A stretch of DNA of 64,000 nucleotides from Lineolata rhizophorae (GCA_010093515.1 MU001670.1:781501-845500); one strand, 5' to 3'. Shown: positions 24,153 through 35,276, counted from the first letter of the stretch. Notes: generated from the letters alone by a model not told the origin. Made by a program: numbers and translations.

Positions 24153-27100
24153 ATGGAAAGGTACGTGCAGCGGATGGACCCCCTCGAAGCGCCGTTTCTT
24201 CTTCCTTTTCTTTTCTTTTATTTCGCCTTATGTTGTTGCGTTTTAAATCCGCAGCGCCCCTGCCCCCGGAGTCGCGCTGCGCGGATTGCGTTGCGCGTTG
24301 CATCAGAGCGCTCGCCCTAACCCGCCCGCCAGCCACAAGCGCACCAAGTCGTCCGGCCTGGCCAAGACGCTGCTTCAGCGGGTGTCGAGCCGCCAGGACG
24401 TGACCGACGCCGCCGACGACGCCCCGCCCAACTCGGATCCCTCGTCCGCCTCGTCGACGCCGCACACGACGGCCGCCCCGCACCTCTCCCAGCCTGCCAT
24501 GTCCTCGTCCCCGTCCTCGCACGCCCGCACCGCCTCGAGAAGCCGCCCGCATCTGGCCACCACCATGTCGTCGTCCTCGGCCGTCTCGCCCGACGTCGCC
24601 TCGCCGCCGCCGCCGCCGTCGCCCGGCCCGCCCCAGCACCCCCCGATCTCGCCTACCTCCGCCAAGCCCGGTTCCATCGAGCAGTCAGTCAAGCTCTTCC
24701 GCATCTTCGAGGCCCTGCGAAGCGGCGACACGGCCGCCATCTCCAAGGCGATGCGCGAGCAGTCGGGCGACCCCGCCCAGAGCGCCGCCTCGCTGTCCTC
24801 CTCGTCATCTTCGGCCCCGCGTCTCCAAGGCACCTCGGTCCTGCACCTGGCCATCCAATGCGCCGAGCTCCCCGTTATCGAGTACGTCCTGTCCAACACC
24901 GAAGCCATGGCCGGCCTGGACGTGAATCAGCGAGACCGCGACGGCAACACCCCGCTACACGTCGCAGCTAGCCTAGGGAGGTCGCCGGTTGTGCGGATGC
25001 TGCTAGACCTGAACAACATCAACGACTCCGTTTCCAATTTCCAAGGCCAGACCCCGCTGGACGTGGCTCGCACCCCCGACATATTCCAGCAGCTGCAGCT
25101 GTCCAAGTCCCTCTTCATCGATACCAACGTCAAGAAGATCCACGGCCTCGTCGCCGCCGGGGACTATGACGGCCTTGAAAAGATCCTCACCGACACCCGC
25201 ATCCGCACCACGCTGGACGTGAACGGCGGCGAACTCGCCACCGATCCGACCACCGTCGAAAGCGGCGGCACCCTCCTCCACGAAGCAGCTCGGAAAAGGG
25301 ACACCAAGCTGATTCAAATGCTTCTCCTTAACGGCGCCGACCCTTTCCGGCGCGATAGAAAGGGCAAGCTGCCTCAGGATGTCACCAAGGACGATCGGAC
25401 CAAGGCTATCTTAAAGAAGTCTCCCGCCGCCGCGGCAGCCCAGCGAGGAATCCAAGAAAAGACGATACTCGGCGGTAGCAGTCCGCTCGCTGCAGCCGGG
25501 AGCAGCAGCGCGGCCGAGAGCGCCGTCGGATCCAAGGAAGCGCGAGAGATGAAGGGATATCTCAAAAAGTGGACCAATTATCGGAGCGGATACAAGCTTC
25601 GATGGTTCGTCCTCGAGGACGGTGTTCTCAGCTACTACAAGCATCAAGGTAGAAAAGGTGTCTTGTCGCTTTTGCTTCCGTTCGACGCTAGCTAACAGAT
25701 GCAGATGACGCCGGTTCGGCCTGCCGCGGCGCTATCAACATGAGGATCGCAAAGCTTTACATGGACCCCCAGGACAAGCAACGCTTCGAGATCCAGGGGA
25801 AATCCTCGGTCAAGTATCATCTCAAAGCTAATCACGAAGTTGAGGCGAAGCGATGGTACTGGGCTCTTAACAACGCCATCCAGTGGAGCAAGGACGAAGC
25901 ACGCGAGGAAGAACGCAGGCACAAGAGCGAAAGCGAGGCTCTCCAGCAAGCCAAGATCAGTCAACAAACCGAGCGGAGGCCGCCGGGCCTCAGAGATGGC
26001 GACAACCAGAGCATGTCTAGCTCCCAGGCTGGCGGCAAGGCGGGTCTCGCCCCATCGTCGTCGCTCAGCGCGTCGGGTCTAGCGGCCTCATCGGTCTCAT
26101 CGATTCGTCCCAGTGGCAACTTTGGGGCAGAAGAGGAAGAAGGTGCATATAGCGGTTACGACCCTAGCGTTGGCGGCGGGGAATTCGGGAGATCTACGAG
26201 CCACATGGGCACCGTGACGGTCGACGGTGATGGTGACGACGACGAGGAGTACGGGGAAGACGCGAGCAGCCACGAGATCCAGCCAGCAAGCAAGGACGCA
26301 TTCAACATCACGGCGCAATCTGCTAAGCTTCAGCTAGACTTGTTGACTCAAGTCTCGAGCGCTTTGCAGCAGGAAAAGTCTAGGAATCCGACGTTGCAGC
26401 TTTCTGACCCCGTCGCCGTGCAAGCCCTATCGTCCTACGAGGCGGCCGTTTCAAACCTCAAAGGCCTGATTGGCGACTTGCTACGGATTTCTCGAGACCG
26501 GGATGCCTATTGGCAGTATCGGCTCGATCGCGAAGCGAACATTCGACGTCTCTGGGAGGAGAGCATGGCCAAAGTTGCGAAGGAGCAAGAAGAGCTAGAG
26601 AGCAGAATTGGCGAGTCTGAGGATAAACGCAAACGCACGAAACGCGCGTTGCGCGACGCCCTCGAGGGTCTATCGACAATGGAAGGCACGGCGGACAACG
26701 AAGGCGCGGAACCGGCCGTCCTCGAAATGGAACAGGCTCCTCTCTCTCCTCCTCGGCGAAAATCGACTATGGTTGATCTTTCATACCTCTCTGAATCAGA
26801 GTCAGACGAAGACGAAGAATTTTTTGACGCTGTTGGTGCGGGTGATGTGGAAGTTGTGGAAATGCCCCTTGCCAGCCCAGGACTAAAGCCCTCCAAGATG
26901 CCTCCGTCGACGGAGGAACTAAGGGAGGAGAAGACTGTGGACATTACCCCCTCGTTTAAAGGTTACGAAGAGCCAGTCCGGACCAAGTTGAAGATGGACG
27001 AGGACAATCGGCCAAAGATTTCTCTCTGGGTAGGCTTCACAACGCATCTTGCTAGGCCTGCGTAATAACTTTGCGGTGTAGGGAATTCTCAAATCGATGA

Positions 27101-28306
27101 TTGGGAAAGACATGACCAAGATGACCCTTCCAGTCTCATTCAATGAGCCTACGTCGCTCCTCCAGCGCGTTGCCGAAGACATGGAGTATACCGATCTCCT
27201 TGACATCGCCGCGGAGCGCACAGACTCAACAGAGCGTATGGTGTATGTGGCAGCGTTCGCCGCGAGCGAATACGCGTCAACCATCGGCCGCGTTGCCAAG
27301 CCGTTCAATCCTCTACTCGGCGAGACGTACGAATATGCAAGGCCGGACAAGGGTTACCGCTTCTTCATCGAGCAGGTCAGCCACCATCCGCCCATCGGCG
27401 CGGCATATGCCGATTCCCCAAAATGGGACTACTATGTGAGTTACTCCCTCTCATCAGATACGAATCGGATTCTCATATGTCCAGGGCGAATCCGCGGTCA
27501 AGTCGAAATTTTACGGCAAGTCCTTCGACATCAACCCTCTCGGGACTTGGTTTCTCAGGCTTCGCCCCTCGTCCGGAGGCGAGGAGCTGTACACTTGGAA
27601 AAAGGTCACTTCTTCTGTAATTGGTATTATCACAGGAAATCCCGTCGTAGACAACTACGGCCCCATGGAAATCAAAAATTGGACGACCGGCGAGCTTTGC
27701 CAGTTGGACTTCAAGCCGCGCGGATGGAAGGCTTCTTCAGCGTACCACGTGGCCGGCAAGGTCCTCGATGCCGACGGTAACCCACGGTGGAGCATCGGCG
27801 GTCGATGGAATGACAAGATTTACGCCCGCCTCACTCCTGGGTACGAAGTGTCGGTAACGCCGCCGACGGGTATGCCGGGCGCGAAGTCACTTCAGCAAGC
27901 AGCCCACGACAATACGCAAGCCTTCCTAGTATGGGAGTGCCATTCTCGCCCGGAAAAGGTGCCGTTCAACCTAACACCCTTCGTGCTTACCCTCAATGCT
28001 TTACCCGAAAGCCTCCGGCCTTATATAGCGCCGACCGACACGCGTCTGCGGCCCGACCAGCGGGCCATGGAGGACGGCGAATACGATTCCGCAGCCGCGG
28101 AGAAGAACCGCGTTGAGGAGAAACAGAGAGCCAAACGGCGGCAACGCGAGGCTGCCGGGGAGGATTTCATGCCCAGGTGGTTTAAAAGAGATCGCTGCGA
28201 AGTTACGGGGGAAGAGTATTGGGTTTTCAACGGAGAGTACTGGAAGGAGAGGGATAGGGTCGCAAATGGCGACGGCGTCTGGGAGGGTCTCGAGGACATA
28301 TTCTAA
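24153..28306 (+). CDS. oxysterol-binding protein, ankyrin-PH-ORD type (OSH1/OSH2-like)
   Basis: Five exons (24153-24160, 24333-25648, 25705-27029, 27082-27435, 27485-28306) give about 1274 residues. The first coding exon is just ATGGAAAG. Joining it to the acceptor after a CCCTAAC branch site gives [14 protein letters not shown]. Ankyrin repeats occupy about residues 115-370 ([27 protein letters not shown]). A PH domain begins near 409 ([20 protein letters not shown]). A long acidic and coiled linker follows. The sterol/PI4P-exchange ORD domain fills the C terminus, with the OSBP signature EQVSHHPP near residue 980. Such proteins move sterol and PI4P at ER contact sites. I see no clear FFAT motif, although the acidic stretch [11 protein letters not shown] (about residue 815) is FFAT-like. 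Confidence 0.93.
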
Positions 28307-29130
28307 GCTCGAGTGATCGTTGTGTACTCGCACACCTACGTTCTCCTTATCCGCTATCCGCAAGTAGGTAGACTGTGTTGTGCCCGAAACAGGTGTAATT
28401 GTATATTGAAATAACGAGAAGACGAGATCTCGGGTGTAGTGTTCTACCTGCCTTAGTTCGTTTTACTGGTTTATTTATTTTTACCCCTCGCAGTCTTAAA
28501 AGGGAATCGGCTGTGTCCATAAACAACAGAGCCTGGCAAAGGCACCCTAAATCATCGTCGTATATTTCCTCTGAAGCTATCACGTCTTGGCATCGGGATC
28601 TTTGACACGGCTTTTCATGGGTTGGGCCAACTTAATTGAGTCTTTCCTTCGCAGAGGGTCATGGGATGGCAAGGCAAAACTTTAAAGTAGGGCCCTTTAA
28701 GGTAGGACTTTTCATAGGTGAGGTTGACCTAGTGGGTTTCAAGTAGGCTCGAGGGGTTTTTTTTTTCTTGGCGGAGTGGGTTGGGCTTTTTTTTCTTTTT
28801 TCTCAAAATTGAAGATCCCGCCGGTGTTTAACCCTCTCGCCTTCCTTCTGCCATGCCCAATGAGAAATTAAGGCTACAATTTAGGGCGGGTAGAATAGTT
28901 CAAGCGGGTTGGGTGGGTTAATAATATTCCTTTCCAAGAGAATTAAATTTTGGACACACTCGCGCACGAATAGTGGCAGCCACGATATCTCTGCACCTTA
29001 ATTCGCTATACAGATTCTGTGCGGGGGTATCTATCGGTATCTATCGGTTGTATTATCAATACTTCCGGCCCCGTAGCATTTAAATACTTGGTCCAAACTT
29101 TTGGTCTTACAATTAAACATATGTTATTAT

Positions 29131-29329
29131 ATATATAGTTCCTAGCTAGCAGCATTGTACTGAGGTATGATACTAGGCTAGTCTTTTAGTCAAGTCGGCT
29201 AGTTACAGGCTAGGGTATACTAGTTCTAGTAGTAATATTAATTGCTTTGTATATATATTCGGCTCAACCATCCTCTACCAGCATAGTATCGTATCTTAGT
29301 GCGATACTGCTAGCTAGGAACTATATATA
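29131..29329. mobile_element. ~199-bp element with long terminal inverted repeats
   Basis: The left end reads TATATAGTTCCTAGCTAGCA and the right end is its reverse complement, TGCTAGCTAGGAACTATATA with one or two changes. Imperfect pairing extends about 50 bases inward on each side. There is no coding capacity. The size and ends fit a miniature inverted-repeat element or a foldback relic. No clean target duplication was identified. Confidence 0.6.
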
Positions 29330-29940
29330 CTAACACTAATATTATAGGAGTAAGAACTTTCTAAGCGGGGTAATCGACAACTGTTGATCAACTAATCAAT
29401 AAGTATTGATATCTATCTGCCAAAGCATCGGTCGGCTATCTGTCCCTTTACGTAGTACTATTTGGTACCATCGGCCACGCTGCCTACGCCTATGCCGGCT
29501 CTACGTCATTGCTGTTGGGACCACGCCGTCTCCGTTAAAACTACGCCAGCTCTACGCTATCTCTATTACGGCTATGTTGGCCCTATTGCGGCTAAGCTGG
29601 CCCAGTTATAGCGGCGCTACGGCCCTCTCGTAGCTATACTGGCGTTACACTGGTAGTGCCACGCTCTACTACGAATTTTGCTTTACGTGTTGAGGTGTTA
29701 ATCTATAATATACTGCTTTACGCTCTGTACTATCCGCTATTTTTCTATGTCTGCTATTTTCCGCTTCGATTCTATTCTGTATACTGTATACTCGAGGCCA
29801 AGTCCTATTATTAGTAAATTCTTTGTGTATTTGCGTATTTTATAAGAATGGCCGCTTGTAGTTTAATATTCGTTAATCGAGGTTAGTCTTATATCATCAA
29901 CACCGTAGCAGCAGGAGTAGTATAGCGGATTGCTAGCATG

Positions 29941-30031
29941 TATATAGTTCCTAGCTAGTAGCATCGCACCAAGGTGCAGTACTGCGCCAGTCCTTTGGCT
30001 AGTTGCAGGCTACAGCATGCTAGTTCTAACA
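29941..30031 (+). repeat. partial second copy of the 29131 element
   Basis: This stretch repeats the left half of the element at 29131-29329: TATATAGTTCCTAGCTAG at the start, then GGCTAGTTGCAGGCTA and TAGTTCTA in the same order. I could not find the matching right end, so it looks truncated. Confidence 0.55.
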
Positions 30032-30660
30032 CGGATCTGCTTACAAACGTCCTAGCTACATAGATCTTAGCTATCTTCGCAGGTTCGCTATATAAGGCCT
30101 ATCTATGTATCATGGAGATAATACCCTAGTCTCTAAGCTTAAATATGCTCTACAGCGTCGTAGCTAGCCATGTTTAGAAGTACTACCTCCTATACCGCCG
30201 TACATAGCCGCCTATCGCGCCGTACATAGCCGCCTATCGATGATGTACAGAAAAATCCGGGCTGACTATAACCCCGGGCAGCCCGCATTAGTCTAGGCTG
30301 CGTGGCAGGTCGAGCTGCGAGCGTAGCTCCTATAAGTCACGACTAAGACCAAGAATAGGGCAAGGGCATGTGCACAACAGGCGATCGGGGGTTAGATCCA
30401 AGCCAATAAGGATCCGACACAGAATCAATCGCGATTCGATCACCATTTAGAGAAGCATCGTTGGCCGGTAGATCGCCGAGTGCCCCCAATACTATATGTA
30501 CGGACTTCTGCGAAAGACTGTACGCATTAAAACAGACACTAAAACGGATGCCAGAACCATTAGAAACATCATAGGGGAAGCTATGCCTATATAGTAAGTA
30601 GATAGTGATATATACTAGTAGTAGATACAATACCAAGACATAGTTTTGTGGCACCCCTAC

Positions 30661-31006
30661 TGTAGCAGGGTAGAGCACTTTACCTAGGACCAACACTTAA
30701 AGCTTAAAGAACGATAGAACAGACACGTCTTCGCTGCTTCACGACATCATGCGTTCGAGTTCAAGGAGGCACCGTTGTTTGCTACCTAACTTTTGGGTAA
30801 AAGGGGAAAGAAAAAGGCAAAGAAAAGCTTTTAGTATGTGTATGGCAAAGGCAACTTGAATTGTATATGTGTTAGTGTTGAGTGGATGAATGTTGTGTAC
30901 CGGGGGGGGAAACCCAACATACTTAAAAGGAAGGAAGTCACGTGCAACTGGGGAAAGAAACTGCCAAAAAGGGGGGTTAGGGGTGGCGCCGCCCTACTCT
31001 ACTACA
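30661..31006 (+). mobile_element. MITE-like element, copy A (346 bp)
   Basis: It starts TGTAGCAGGGTAGAGC and ends GCCCTACTCTACTACA. The two ends form a 16-base imperfect inverted repeat. The whole length is similar to copies at 33469 and 34936. It has no credible open frame. An internal GCGTTCGAGTTC resembles a pol III box B, so a tRNA-derived SINE is an alternative, but the inverted ends favour a MITE. No clear target duplication is visible at this copy. Confidence 0.7.
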
Positions 31007-31099
31007 CCCAACCCTACCAAAAGTCCCATTAGATTGAAAAATTAATACCTCCACGAATTCAAGTTCAATTCGTATACAAATTACAACAAAGCATTGACA

Positions 31100-31470
31100 C
31101 TATGCACTTCTACCCTTCTATACAGGCCCTTACAAACACCCTAAATTCGGCCTCAGGTCTACCTACAGTGAGTATTTTAGGGTAGCTCTCCAACACCTGC
31201 TTCTTTGTGGAGTACCTGATATGCTTAATCGGGTTTAAACCAGGTAAGTTTAGAGGCCAATATATTGCATATACCCTATATACTCTTCAAACTAACCCTT
31301 AACAACTCTAGCCGTATATATAGAGGCGTTACCTTACTGCCAATATAGAGCCCAAATGTACGAGTTGGCCATCTACCCGAATACTTTCCCATAGGAGACC
31401 GACTGTCGAAAATCTAGTTGATATCCTCCTCCCCTTTAGACTTCGTTTGAATTATTTCATAAAAGGGGGG
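31100..31470 (-). pseudogene. decayed Tc1/mariner-type transposase fragment
   Basis: Read on the minus strand, 31259-31218 gives WPLNLPGLNPIKHI, which lines up with the Tc1-family C-terminal signature WPxxSPDLNPIEHIW. The catalytic Glu of NPIE is Lys here, and the Asp of SPDL is Gly; both fit transitions. Stops interrupt the frame on both sides, and the fragment runs up to the assembly gap at 31471. It is a dead remnant of a plain DNA transposon. No inverted ends could be assigned to it. Confidence 0.55.
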
Positions 31471-31497
31471 NNNNNNNNNNNNNNNNNNNNNNNNNNN
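31471..31497. other. assembly gap (27 N)
   Basis: A run of 27 N inside the repeat island. The true missing length is unknown. A G-run lies directly before it and a purine-only tract after it. Confidence 0.99.
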
Positions 31498-31568
31498 AGG
31501 TAAGTAAAAGAAAGGAAAAGAAAGGGAAAAAAAAGGAAAAGAAAGGGAAAAAAAAGGAAAGAAGGGTA
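31498..31568 (+). repeat. purine-rich GAAA/GGAAA tract
   Basis: About 70 bases of almost only A and G, with AAAGGAAAAGAAAGGG-like units repeated, starting right after the assembly gap. The low complexity probably caused the gap. Confidence 0.75.
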
Positions 31569-31917
31569 TATAAGGGGGCCTCCTACTACACTATAGTAAT
31601 TAGTACTTCTTTAGGATACGGTATATTATTTCCCCATGCACATGAACTCCGAATTCGGTGCCCCCTACAAGAGGTTAGGGGGCTGCCCGTGGTTTTGAAG
31701 CGTTGGGTGGTACTATAAATGGCCTACGGAGATACGAAGTAAACCCGTGCGATTTTAACTTACAATAAAAGCTTGTCACGAGAACCCACGCTTCCTCGAC
31801 AAACTTTTGTGCCAAAAGCACACATTTTAGCTGTAGATTACGCGTGTCGCACGTATACTTCGGATGTCAACAAACTAATATCTTTGCACTGTATAGTCCA
31901 CAGTACAGCAGAGTTGA

Positions 31918-32310
31918 CCCGATGGAGGTCAGGTTTCCCCTTTAAGTTTGGCGTAATTCCACTGGGGTAGGGCGGGGCAGAGGAGCTTTTTTTTTTTTTT
32001 TTTTAGAAACCCCAATGGGGTGGGATTTTGGTGGCTAATTAGACCCTAATTGATTCTGATACCAAGACGCCAATCCCCAATAAAAAGTCTTGCCTTAATA
32101 GACCACACCCAAGGGTGGACCATATTCCTAACAATGAGATGGAATAGGGTTGGGGTAGTGTCTGTTAGGTCGAGATTTAAGGCGAGATTTATTGCGGTTT
32201 AGGGTCTCTAATTAGGGTCTAATTAGTTATCAGAATTACTACTGCTACCTATTTTTCAGTTGGCAGTAGTATAGCTCATATTTGAGCTTTTCAGAAGGGG
32301 CTTAATTCTA
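31918..32310. repeat. interspersed repeat R3, copy 1
   Basis: The left part (GGTTTCCCCTTTAAGTTTGG, then GCGTAATTCCACTGGGGTAG) is repeated at about 34600-34660. It is followed by an 18-base T run and AGAAACCCCAATGGGGT. The block GGCTAATTAGACCCTAATTG near 32032 recurs inverted near 32210-32236, so this copy may itself be an inverted-repeat element. Family unknown. Confidence 0.5.
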
Positions 32311-33207
32311 TTGCTACTAGGGTTTTAGGACTCTATTATATAATCCCGAGCTCGCGAAGTCCTACTGTACGTGTCTACATCGCCGCGGGTGGAAATATGC
32401 TCTAGGTCCTTCCTAGAGATAGCGAAGTATAGAGGCAACGGCTGCCAGGGCCTTGCAGTTGTTGGTCGAGATAGTAGCGCGCTGGGAGGGTAAGCTCCTT
32501 GCGTACAACCGTGTTATTATATAATACGACTACCGACCGTAATACTACGTTAGACCGGTCTCCTCTACTAACGCTACCGGTAGCTAATAAGGTGACTTAA
32601 CAAAAGTCCTTAGGAGGAACTCTACGCCTATATCTACCGAGTCCGCTCTTTTTTAATATATATAAGTATATAATAGCTACTCTACGTATCGGAAGCGAAT
32701 AACCGAGCTAAGCCCTAGAGCTATATAGAGTTTTTACCTTATAATACCGATAAGATCCGCGAGTAAGTACCGATAATAAGCAGCTTCTCTACTACTTGTA
32801 TACTCTCCTATAGGAGCTAACGACCCCCCCCCCCCCCTTCCCAACCGCAGGCGGTCGAAACTATAGAATACCGTAGCAAATTAGGTCCCTACTGCATAGC
32901 CTAGCCTAGTAGGCTACTTGCCTTTAGGAACAGTAATATCTAGTACTCTAGCCTATAGGCTTTTATTGACGTACGTACGCAAGCAGCGCGAGGAGTAGAG
33001 CGATACGGGATAGCATAGGGCAAGAGGGTCTGTAACTATAGTAGGGTAGGCAGCAGCAGGAAGCAGCTTATATATATAGTACGCGGTTAAGGTACCTAAT
33101 ATTAGCTGCGAGTTACGATGGATACCAAGGTTGACAAGCTTTCGCAAGGGTTTTATTCACTAGAGGGTTTTTTCCTTGCATGATGTACCTACAGAAGCAC
33201 CCTACAG

Positions 33208-33912
33208 TGTAGTAGGACGGCGCCGACCCTAATACTTCCTTTTTTTTTTTGGCAGTTACTTGCTCTTCCTTTCACGTGATTTCTTTTCCTTTTAAGTAGG
33301 TTGGGTTTTTCTCCTTCAACAACATTCGCTCATTCAACACACAAGTCAAGTTGCCCTTTGCCAATCATTACAAAAAGCTTCCTTTGCCCCTTTTTCCCTA
33401 TCTTCTCCTCTCTCTCATTACTAAAAGTTAGTTAGCAAGCAGCAGTACCCCTCTATATCCGAACGCATTGTAGCAGGGCAGAGCACCTAACCTAAGACCA
33501 ACACCTAAAGAACAAAAGAGGAGTCGCGTCGTTACTACTTCACGGCATCATGCGTTCGAATTCGGAGGAGCACTGCTGCTTGCTAACTAACTTTTAGTGC
33601 TAAGTAGAGGGAGAAAGACAAGAAGAAGGGCAGAGAAAGCTTTTTGTGATTGTATGTATAAAAAACAAAGGCAACTTGACTTGTGTATGTGTTGAATGAG
33701 TGAATTGAGTGAGTGTTGTTGATGGAGAAAACCCAACCTACTTAAAAGGAAAAAAAAATCAGGTGAAAGAAAGAGGAAGCAACTACCAAAAAGGGGTATT
33801 AGAGTCGGCGCCGCCCTACTCTACAGCATGATGCCGTAAAGTAGTGACGACGTGACCCTCCTCTTCTGTTCTTTGGGTGTTGGTCCTAAGTAAAGTGCTC
33901 TACCCTACTACA
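33208..33912 (-). mobile_element. MITE-like element, copy D, split by copy B
   Basis: An inverted copy of the same family lies in two pieces, 33208-33468 and 33830-33912. Together they make about 344 bp, matching the intact copies. The outer ends are TGTAGTAGGACGGCGCC on the left and GAGTGCTCTACCCTACTACA-like sequence (ending CTACTACA) on the right. The break falls inside the conserved CATCATGCGTTCG segment, where copy B sits. This shows that copy D is older than copy B. Confidence 0.72.
33469..33825 (+). mobile_element. MITE-like element, copy B (357 bp), nested in copy D
   Basis: It begins TGTAGCAGGGCAGAGC and ends GCCCTACTCTACA. It is flanked on both sides by GCAT (33465-33468 and 33826-33829). 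In an uninterrupted copy this site reads with a single GCAT, so GCAT is a 4-bp target-site duplication. No coding capacity. Confidence 0.78.
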
Positions 33913-34148
33913 ATAGGCTTCAGTCTGCAAGAGAGTATAAAAATAATGTATAATCCCGAATCCTACCCTATTGGGGTTTCTAAAAAACTTTCTCTACCCC
34001 TATAAGGCTGGCCCTATCCTATTATAGACCATAGGCTTTAGGTAGTGTATAGGGTCTTCCTTTAGGGGGTTAGACTAAAGAGCTGATTCTTACAAACTTT
34101 GCTAGGGCTTAACACCTTTATATAGGTAAGCGGGGGAGGCTATATTTC

Positions 34149-34170
34149 AGGTTAGGTTAGGTTAGGTTAA
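34149..34170 (+). repeat. four tandem AGGTT units
   Basis: A short pentamer array (AGGTT x4) within the AT-rich island. It resembles a TTAGG-type repeat but is too short and too internal to call telomeric. Confidence 0.6.
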
Positions 34171-34576
34171 ATAATTTTTCCCGATAGGGTAGATAGCAGG
34201 GTTTTCGCAACTAATAAAATTCACTTGAATAAATACCAAAAATCTATATTAATTTAAAATTAATTTAAACCTTTATACCCTAAGCCTTAAATTATATATA
34301 TGGCCAAGTGCACAGCCAATAGCTTCGTTAGGAGAGCTCCTAGCGTGCGACTATGGCGTTCTCTGCCACTAACCAGTTTCTGAGGCAACTTGGTCTAAAT
34401 CCTTTAGGAAAAAACTTTCTCTTCTTCATCTACGCGTATGAACATATGATAGCCCTTTCCCATGTACCGAATCCGAGCCCTGAACTAAGCCCTAGGCCCC
34501 ATAGAGTTTTCACCTCCGGCCTCTTTCCGCTTCATTCCTGCCGTGAACGGTCGAGCTTATGGTCCGCAATGGGGTG

Positions 34577-34935
34577 GGGCTGATCCCATTGGGGGTTGGG
34601 TCAAGTTTCCCCTTTGAGTTTAGCGTAATCCCATTGAGGTAGGGTGGGTTTTAGAGTGAGTTTTTTTATTTCGCTAGCGTATAGCCTATAGTGGTAGATC
34701 TAGTCCTATTATGGTGGTATAGGATACGAGGAACCTTTTTAAAAACCCCGATGGGTTGAGTTTTTGGGATTATATAATATGGGTCTTAAATAAAGTTATT
34801 CATTTTCACGGAGCTCAAATATGGTTATAATGCTACCAAATGTACTATAATTTTTTGGTAGTGGTAATTTGGTTGACTAATTTGACCCTAATCGACCCCA
34901 ATGCCCCTTTCGCCCAAATAGACCCTACTTCACTG
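34577..34935 (+). repeat. interspersed repeat R3, copy 2
   Basis: It shares with 31918-32310 the blocks AAGTTTCCCCTTTGAGTTTA, GTAATCCCATTGAGGTAGGG, AAAAACCCCGATGGG and CTAATTTGACCCTAATCGA. An AGCTCAAATAT segment is inverted relative to copy 1. It directly abuts MITE-like copy C. A fragment with reversed CCTATTGGGGTTTCT lies at about 33960. Family unknown. Confidence 0.5.
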
Positions 34936-35276
34936 TGTAGCAGGGTAGAGAATTTTACCTAGGACCAACACTTAAAGAACAAAAGCAGAGTCACGTCTTC
35001 ACTGCTTCATGGCGTCGTGTATTCGAGTTCAAGGAGGCACCGTTGTTTACTAACTAACTTTTGGATAAGGGGAAAGAAAATCAAAGAAAAACAAAAGAAA
35101 AGTTTTTGGTATGTGTGTGTATGGCAAAGGCAACTTGAATGATGAGTGAATGAATGAATGTTCTGTGTGTAAAGGGGAGAAAAACCCAGCACATATAAAA
35201 GGAAAGAATCACGTGCAGTTGGGGGAAAAGAAACTGAAAAGGGGTGTTAGGGGTGGCGCCGCCCTGCTCTACTACA
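34936..35276 (+). mobile_element. MITE-like element, copy C (341 bp)
   Basis: It starts TGTAGCAGGGTAGAG and ends GCCCTGCTCTACTACA. It is full length and similar throughout to copy A. In the window CACGACATCATGCG (copy A) versus CATGGCGTCGTGTA (copy C) all six differences are transitions. No target duplication is clear. Confidence 0.72.

Noticed and set aside
34149-34170. Telomere or subtelomere signal (AGGTT x4)
   Set aside because: Only four units, wrong for the TTAGGG type usual in these fungi, and core genes lie on both sides.
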